Below are positions 6,524 through 9,633 of a stretch of DNA of 9,633 bases, piece by piece. Both the position numbers and the translations under genes were made by a program. The stretch's first letter is position 1. The number at the start of each line of letters is the position of its first letter. Source of the DNA: Candidatus Rokuibacteriota bacterium (GTDB lineage Bacteria > JAUVQV01); assembly GCA_030597995.1 (NCBI GenBank), contig JAUVQV010000018.1, positions 1 to 9,633 on the forward strand, written 5' to 3'. The notes under the pieces were generated by a model, which saw nothing but the letters and a program-made list of their open reading frames with translations, did no database searches and was not told the origin of the DNA.

Positions 6524-6551
6524 ATTATTCCAGACTTCCCAGCTATATCAA
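6524..6551 (-). promoter_or_regulatory. Probable sigma-70 promoter of the glycosyltransferase
   Basis: Read on the - strand, TTGATA (6551-6546) and AATAAT (6529-6524) each match 5 of 6 consensus bases with a 16-base spacer. The start would be near 6517, about 20 bases before the GTG at 6496. Confidence 0.5.
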
Positions 6552-6565
6552 TAGGTTATCACAAC

Positions 6566-6604
6566 GCATGAGGCATATCAACCGTTCTGTTCCGTTGCTC
6601 ATGC
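6566..6604. repeat. 7-bp inverted repeat upstream of the glycosyltransferase promoter
   Basis: GCATGAG (6566-6572) and CTCATGC (6598-6604) are exact reverse complements 25 bases apart, just upstream of the predicted promoter at 6524-6551. It could be an operator, or a structure at the end of the rpsU transcript, which runs this way. No T-run is present. Confidence 0.3.
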
Positions 6605-6704
6605 GGGACATTGGCTATCTTCGCCGCGGGCTGGGAGGGTGGCCCCCGGAGTGGAGCGGACGACGGACATCAGGGCCGCCGGTCAGGGGGGAACATCCGG
6701 AGCG

Positions 6705-6899
6705 TCAGGAAGGTTTCTGGAATGTCATGGATTTCGATCTTTTCTTTCTCGCTTCTCTTTGCTTCCGCTTTTCTTTTTCTGAAGGTTTTTCGAAGTAACT
6801 TCTCCTCTTGATCTCTTTGAACAGGCCCTCCCGGCGGAGTTGACGCTTTAAGGCCTTGAGGGCTTTTTCAACGTTGTTTCCGTAAACTTTCACCTCCAA
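6705..6899 (-). CDS. rpsU: Small ribosomal subunit protein bS21
   Basis: A 64-residue basic protein of the 30S subunit, located near the 3' end of 16S rRNA and important for initiation. The whole bS21 pattern is present: MEVKVYGNNVEKALKALKRQLRREGLFKEIKRR, then SYFEKPSEKEKRKQREARKKRSKS and a short tail. I place the start at the TTG codon 6897-6899, because family members begin with MEV-like sequences and GAGGAG lies 10 bases before it. The open frame continues upstream to a GTG at 6968, giving 87 residues. That extra N-terminus is not part of the family, its start lacks a ribosome site, and it would lie only about 14 bases after the predicted transcription start. The unusual start codon may lower expression or allow control. 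The gene is alone on its strand with its own promoter at 6989-7017. Confidence 0.9.
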   Translation of the reverse strand: MEVKVYGNNVEKALKALKRQLRREGLFKEIKRRSYFEKPSEKEKRKQREARKKRSKSMTFQKPS

Positions 6900-6903
6900 G
6901 ATG

Positions 6904-6927
6904 GTTTTGCTCCTCGCTGTTTTGCTC
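6904..6927 (-). repeat. Direct repeat GAGCAAAAC around the rpsU ribosome-binding site
   Basis: On the - strand the 9-mer GAGCAAAAC occurs twice, at 6927-6919 and 6912-6904, with a 15-base period. The second copy directly follows the GAGG of the ribosome site and ends four bases before the TTG start codon. A paired protein-binding site on the mRNA is possible; chance duplication is also possible. Confidence 0.35.
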
Positions 6928-6930
6928 AAC

Positions 6931-6982
6931 AAAAAAACCTCAGAACTTTTAAAGTCTTTGAGGTGCACCTAACTTTAAAAGT
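6931..6982 (-). promoter_or_regulatory. rpsU leader with overlapping inverted repeats, attenuator- or operator-like
   Basis: Between the predicted start (about 6982) and rpsU, the - strand carries ACTTTTAAAGT (6982-6972), which pairs perfectly with ACTTTAAAAGT (6955-6945). ACCTCA (6964-6959) pairs with TGAGGT (6942-6937), which runs straight into seven T residues (6937-6931). The two stems interleave, so they exclude each other as nested folds. AGGTGCACCT (6970-6961) is a further 10-base palindrome. This is the layout of a transcription attenuator, but a DNA operator of a repressor would look the same. The terminator stem is short and of modest GC content. Confidence 0.45.
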
Positions 6983-6988
6983 GAATTC

Positions 6989-7017
6989 AGTATAGGCCAC
7001 GGGCATTCGATTGTAAA
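6989..7017 (-). promoter_or_regulatory. Sigma-70 promoter of rpsU
   Basis: On the - strand, TTTACA (7017-7012) and TATACT (6994-6989) are separated by exactly 17 bases, each with 5 of 6 consensus matches. The start is predicted near 6982, giving a leader of about 83 bases. Confidence 0.78.
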
Positions 7018-7184
7018 TAGCCAAATTGCCGCCGTCGCACCGACTGACACGCGCTTCGGCCGCGGCCGGGGCACTCCAGAGTCCCGATCGCTGAGTGCCA
7101 TGCTTCGAGGTTCACTCCGGGAGTATCCCCAGCACCTCAAGACACAAGAACAAAATATGGGGAAACTCCTCCTGGAAGGGTGGC

Positions 7185-7213
7185 TTGACAAGCCCGGAGA
7201 CATGAGGTATAGA
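7185..7213 (+). promoter_or_regulatory. Strong sigma-70 promoter for the csp transcript or a separate small RNA
   Basis: TTGACA (7185-7190) is a perfect -35 box and TATAGA (7208-7213) a good -10 box, with an ideal 17-base spacer. The start is predicted near 7220, which would give csp a leader of about 285 bases, long but not unusual for cold-shock genes. The predicted start coincides with an ATG at 7220 opening an 18-codon frame (to 7276, MRRGIAGAQELPPQHSEG), so a leaderless small peptide or an independent small RNA are alternatives. Confidence 0.7.
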
Positions 7214-7383
7214 TACCCCATGAGAAGAGGAATCGCCGGGGCGCAGGAGTTGCCGCCTCAGCATTCAGAGGGATGAAATCTCCGTACAGAAGCCAAATTT
7301 TTTCAAAAGATCGGCTCCGTGAGAAGGAAGATACCAGCTATACACAGCGCTGATTCCTATATATAGTTTTCAAGGGAAGACGT

Positions 7384-7472
7384 CACTCCGATGGATGAGA
7401 AATCAGCAGTAAGGCGGGACCTTTCCGTCTGGGCGTTTCGAACCATCGCTAGTGCGCTCTAGGGTCGGAGTG
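7384..7472 (+). ncRNA. Candidate structured leader RNA of the cold-shock gene
   Basis: CACTCCGA (7384-7391) pairs perfectly with TCGGAGTG (7465-7472), closing an 89-base domain 32 bases before the csp start codon. Inside it, CGGGA-CCT-TTCCG can form a small hairpin (one G-T pair) and CTAG-TGCGCT-CTAG another, suggesting a multi-branched fold. Cold-shock genes commonly have long structured leaders that control stability and translation. I do not recognise a known riboswitch class. The fold is only from visible complementarity. Confidence 0.4.
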
Positions 7473-7504
7473 CCCGGAATTTTCGAGGGAAGGAGGTAGC
7501 AGTC

Positions 7505-7711
7505 ATGGCAAAAGGAACCGTCAAGTGGTTCAACGATCAGAAGGGCTATGGATTCATCACCCAGGAGAATGGGCCTGATGTTTTCGTCCATTTCAGCGCC
7601 ATCGAGGGCCAGGGTTTCAAGACCTTGAGTGAAGGGCAAGAGCTCGAATTCGATGTGGTTCAGAGTCCCAAAGTGCCCCAGGCGTCCAACGTGCGCAGCG
7701 TGGGTTCGTGA
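7505..7711 (+). CDS. Cold-shock protein, CspA family
   Basis: A 68-residue single cold-shock domain (OB fold) that binds single-stranded RNA and DNA and acts as an RNA chaperone in the cytoplasm. [20 protein letters not shown] contains RNP1 (KGYGFI), and DVFVHFSAI contains RNP2 (VFVHF). The remainder, [26 protein letters not shown], follows the family with small changes from the common VVQGPKGPQAANV. The length is standard. The start is secure: AAGGAGGT lies at the ideal distance before the ATG at 7505. It is a single gene with a long leader, a strong upstream promoter at 7185-7213 and an intrinsic terminator 17 bases after the stop. Whether it is cold-induced or constitutive cannot be read from the sequence. 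Confidence 0.96.
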   Translation: MAKGTVKWFNDQKGYGFITQENGPDVFVHFSAIEGQGFKTLSEGQELEFDVVQSPKVPQASNVRSVGS

Positions 7712-7728
7712 GTTAAGGAGCGTCGGAG

Positions 7729-7760
7729 AGCGGGCTTGCTTTGCAAGCCCGCTTTTTTTT
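7729..7760 (+). terminator. Intrinsic terminator of the cold-shock gene
   Basis: An 11-bp perfect stem (7729-7739 with 7743-7753, core GCGGGCTTGC) around a TTT loop, followed by eight T residues (7753-7760). This is a textbook Rho-independent terminator on the + strand. Confidence 0.95.
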
Positions 7761-7782
7761 ATGGCGTGCCCTTCACGCCTCT

Positions 7783-7964
7783 TAGCCCGGGTTATTCATG
7801 AATGCCCGTCGCGAGCGTCGTAAGTGTCTGCAAGATCTCTGCGTTCTCCGGGATGAGCGACAGAGGCGTACTGACAGTACGTCGAGGAGAGAAGAGCGGA
7901 TAACGCAGGGAGATTGCGGGCAATTACGGCGCGCAGTAGGGTAGCTCATGAATATTCCGGGTTA
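7783..7964. repeat. 182-bp imperfect palindromic element between csp and lon
   Basis: The two halves are reverse complements about a centre at 7873-7874. Ends: TAGCCCGG-GTT-ATTCATGA on the left, TAACCCGG-AAT-ATTCATGA on the right (read inwards on the - strand). Matching inner blocks are CGTAA (7819-7823) with TTACG (7924-7928), GCAAGATCTC (7830-7839) with GAGATTGC (7910-7917), CTGCGTT (7839-7845) with AACGCAG (7902-7908), and the centre CGTACTG-A-CAGTACG (7867-7881). Nearly all pairs share the same symmetry axis, so the whole unit can form one long hairpin. It has no protein-coding content. It looks like a non-autonomous palindromic repeat (REP- or MITE-like). Its right end contains the lon stop codon. 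Confidence 0.8.
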
Positions 7965-9633
7965 CTTCGAGCGGGTCGGCGGGCCGGAGCTCGGTGGGCG
8001 CAGGGCGAGACTCGACACCGGTTGCGAGCTGCGGGTGACGGCCGGTCCCTTGACGGGGACAGGTCGAGTTGCAAAGGCGGTCTTCAGGACGTCTTCCATG
8101 GTGTTGACCGTAATAAAATTCATGCTGCGCCTGACCTTGGCTGGCAGCTCGTCCAGGTCGGAATTGTTTCTCGTCGGCAGGATCACGGTCTTGATGCCGG
8201 TGCGGTGAGCCGCCAGGACTTTCTCCTTGATGCCGCCTACCGGCAATACTCTCCCCCGCAGCGTAACCTCACCGGTCATGGCTACATCTTTGCTGACCGG
8301 CACGCCGGTCAGGGCGGAGATCAGAGAGGTGGCGATAGTGATGCCGGCTGAAGGACCATCCTTGGGGATGGCTCCGGCCGGGACGTGGATGTGTATGTCG
8401 CTGGTGGAGTGAAAATCTGGATCGACACCAAGGTCCTTTGCGTGGGAGCGGGCGTAACTGACCGCCGCCTGAGCCGACTCTTTCATGACGTCCCCGAGCT
8501 GGCCGGTAAGGGTGATCCCCTTGCTTCCCCTCATCAGCGAGGTCTCGATGTAGAGCATCTCCCCCCCGGTTTGAGTCCAGGCCAGGCCGGTGGCCACGCC
8601 GACCTCGTTCCCTTCCTGCTCACTTTCCAGGAAGAATTTTTGCGGACCGAGGTAACTTTCCAGGTTGCGGGCGGTGATCTGATAAGACGCCTTCTTGCCG
8701 GAGGCGATCTTCCGGGCTACCTTGCGGCAGAGGGCGGCGATTTCCCGCTCCAGGTTGCGCAGTCCGGCCTCGCGGGTGTATTGGTGGATGATCTTGAGAA
8801 TGGCCGACTCCGACAGGTGCAGATCTTCGGATACCAGGCCGTGCTCCTCCCACTGGCGGGACAAAAGGTACCTCTGTGCGATGTGAAGTTTCTCGTCGTC
8901 GGTGTAGCCCGGCAGGTACAGGACCTCCATGCGGTCCTTGAGAGCCGGAGGGATAGGATCGATGAGGTTGGCGGTCGTGATGAACATCACGTTAGAGAGA
9001 TCGAACGGCATACCGAGATAGTGGTCGGCAAAGGAGTTGTTCTGTTCCGGATCCAGAACCTCGAGGAGGGCGGCCGAAGGGTCGCCGCGGAAATCGGTTC
9101 CGATCTTATCCACCTCGTCCATCATAAAGACCGGATTGTTTGAGCCGGCGCCGTGTATCCCCTGAATGATTTTTCCGGGGAGGGCCCCGACGTAGGTCCG
9201 GCGGTGGCCGCGGATCTCGGCCTCGTCCCGGACACCCCCCAGGGAGATGCGGACGAACTTCCGCCCCAGGGCCCGGGCGATGGACTTGCCGAGTGAGGTC
9301 TTGCCCACTCCCGGAGGACCGACGAAGCAGAGGATCGGACCCTTCATCTGTTCCTTGAGCTTGCGCACTGCCAGATATTCCAGGATCCGGGTCTTGACCT
9401 TCTCCAGGTCATAGTGATCCTCGTTCAGTACTCTTTCGGCTGTTTCGATCTCGAGGTTGTCGGCGGTGGACTTGCTCCACGGCACCTCCACCAGCCAGTC
9501 CAGGTAGGTGCGCACCATCGAGGCCTCGGCCGCATCGGGATGCATGTGCTTGAGGCGGTCGAGCTGTTTCTCGGCCTGGGAGAGGACTTTCTCGGGCATT
9601 CCGGCGGCCTTGATTTTTTCCTGGTACTCTGAG
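7962..9633 (-). CDS. lon: ATP-dependent endopeptidase Lon, C-terminal part (5' end beyond the window)
   Basis: The - strand frame is open from the right edge to a TAA at 7962-7964, so the gene is cut by the window. The residues before the Met at 9597-9599 ([11 protein letters not shown]) are normal Lon sequence, so that Met is internal. Counting from it, the Walker A GPPGVGKT is at 94-101, Walker B VFMMDEVD at 157-164, arginine-rich sensor regions follow, and the Lon protease domain has the catalytic serine S417 (PKDGPSAG) and lysine K460 (GGIKEK). The 43-residue Ser-Lys spacing equals that of E. coli Lon. Both ATPase and protease should be active. Lon degrades misfolded and regulatory proteins in the cytoplasm. 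About 24 residues beyond the usual end form a Pro/Ser-rich tail, ending at a stop codon supplied by the palindromic element. The promoter is outside the window. Confidence 0.97.
   Translation of the reverse strand, partial: SEYQEKIKAAGMPEKVLSQAEKQLDRLKHMHPDAAEASMVRTYLDWLVEVPWSKSTADNLEIETAERVLNEDHYDLEKVKTRILEYLAVRKLKEQMKGPILCFVGPPGVGKTSLGKSIARALGRKFVRISLGGVRDEAEIRGHRRTYVGALPGKIIQGIHGAGSNNPVFMMDEVDKIGTDFRGDPSAALLEVLDPEQNNSFADHYLGMPFDLSNVMFITTANLIDPIPPALKDRMEVLYLPGYTDDEKLHIAQRYLLSRQWEEHGLVSEDLHLSESAILKIIHQYTREAGLRNLEREIAALCRKVARKIASGKKASYQITARNLESYLGPQKFFLESEQEGNEVGVATGLAWTQTGGEMLYIETSLMRGSKGITLTGQLGDVMKESAQAAVSYARSHAKDLGVDPDFHSTSDIHIHVPAGAIPKDGPSAGITIATSLISALTGVPVSKDVAMTGEVTLRGRVLPVGGIKEKVLAAHRTGIKTVILPTRNNSDLDELPAKVRRSMNFITVNTMEDVLKTAFATRPVPVKGPAVTRSSQPVSSLALRPPSSGPPTRSK

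Larger units (their letters stand above)
7018..7504. other. Intergenic region between divergent rpsU and csp
   Basis: About 490 bases without a gene I can support. The frames that cross it on either strand have no recognisable protein pattern. It contains GC-rich palindromes (CGGCCGCGGCCG at 7057-7068; GGCACTC at 7070-7076 with GAGTGCC at 7093-7099; ACTCC-G-GGAGT at 7114-7124), a strong + strand promoter (7185-7213), a 6-bp hairpin with one G-T pair (7238-7243 with 7254-7259), a T-run at 7298-7303, an AT stretch TATATATAG at 7358-7366, and a structured leader just before csp. Confidence 0.55.

Noticed and set aside
6900..6968. N-terminal extension of bS21 to a GTG at 6968
   Set aside because: No ribosome site, start only about 14 bases after the predicted transcription start, and the extra 23 residues are foreign to the bS21 family; the in-frame leader is simply free of stops.
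6949..7221. 90-codon - strand open frame upstream of rpsU
   Set aside because: It spans the rpsU promoter and leader repeats, is rich in Ser, Arg and Pro as random GC-rich frames are, and has no family pattern.
7358..7366. TATATATAG as a -10 box of a csp-proximal promoter
   Set aside because: No acceptable -35 element lies 15 to 19 bases upstream; the promoter at 7185-7213 is far better. An activator-dependent promoter here is not excluded.
7434..7446. A T-arm-like GTTTCGAACC suggesting a tRNA before csp
   Set aside because: No matching acceptor stem, D-arm or anticodon arm can be placed around it; the surrounding bases fit the closed 7384-7472 stem instead.
8385..9143. 252-codon + strand open frame opposite lon
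   Set aside because: It is the shadow of the strongly conserved Lon ATPase and protease domains.

Overview
The window looks like a chromosomal segment of a GC-rich Gram-negative bacterium, most likely of the former Deltaproteobacteria (Desulfobacterota, Desulfuromonadota or Myxococcota type). This is inferred from four things: a DUF4388 protein, an HU protein whose C-terminal half ends in the RRGINPFTGEPMTFKAK style familiar from that group, an S21 that begins MEVKVY, and a textbook sigma-54 promoter. There is no phage, transposase, rRNA, tRNA or CRISPR array. The assignment rests on motif recognition, not on a database search.

Layout from left to right. (1) Bases 1-138 are the last codons of a branched-chain amino acid type ABC permease on the + strand. 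It converges, with a 12-base gap, on a LivJ-like lipoprotein substrate-binding protein on the - strand (151-1389). (2) A 367-base intergenic region carries a near-perfect sigma-54 (-24/-12) promoter at 1638-1654. It drives two overlapping + strand genes: a stand-alone DUF4388 protein (1757-2188) and a 768-residue protein (2172-4478) made of a Rossmann-like domain, three GAF domains and a degenerate GGDEF-like domain. (3) After a 355-base spacer with several inverted repeats and a good sigma-70 promoter comes an HU-family DNA-binding protein (4834-5166). It converges through a 13-bp hairpin on a - strand GT-A glycosyltransferase resembling mannosylglycerate or glucosyl-3-phosphoglycerate synthases (5222-6496). 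(4) A - strand rpsU (ribosomal protein bS21, 6705-6899, TTG start) has a strong promoter and a leader rich in inverted repeats. (5) A + strand cold-shock protein (7505-7711) has a long, apparently structured leader and a textbook terminator. (6) A 182-bp imperfect palindrome (7783-7964) supplies the stop codon of lon, which runs on the - strand from 7962 past the right edge of the window and lacks its N-terminal part here.

How the genes relate. HU, bS21, cold-shock protein and Lon are growth and stress housekeeping functions, each in its own transcription unit. The glycosyltransferase may make a compatible-solute-type glycoside. The sigma-54-driven operon is the most unusual part: a predicted signalling pair with a sensor-like multi-GAF protein, a possible nucleotide-binding Rossmann module and a GGDEF fold that has lost its active-site signature. 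Other non-standard signals are the large palindrome at the end of lon, the attenuator-like rpsU leader and the closed stem in the csp leader.
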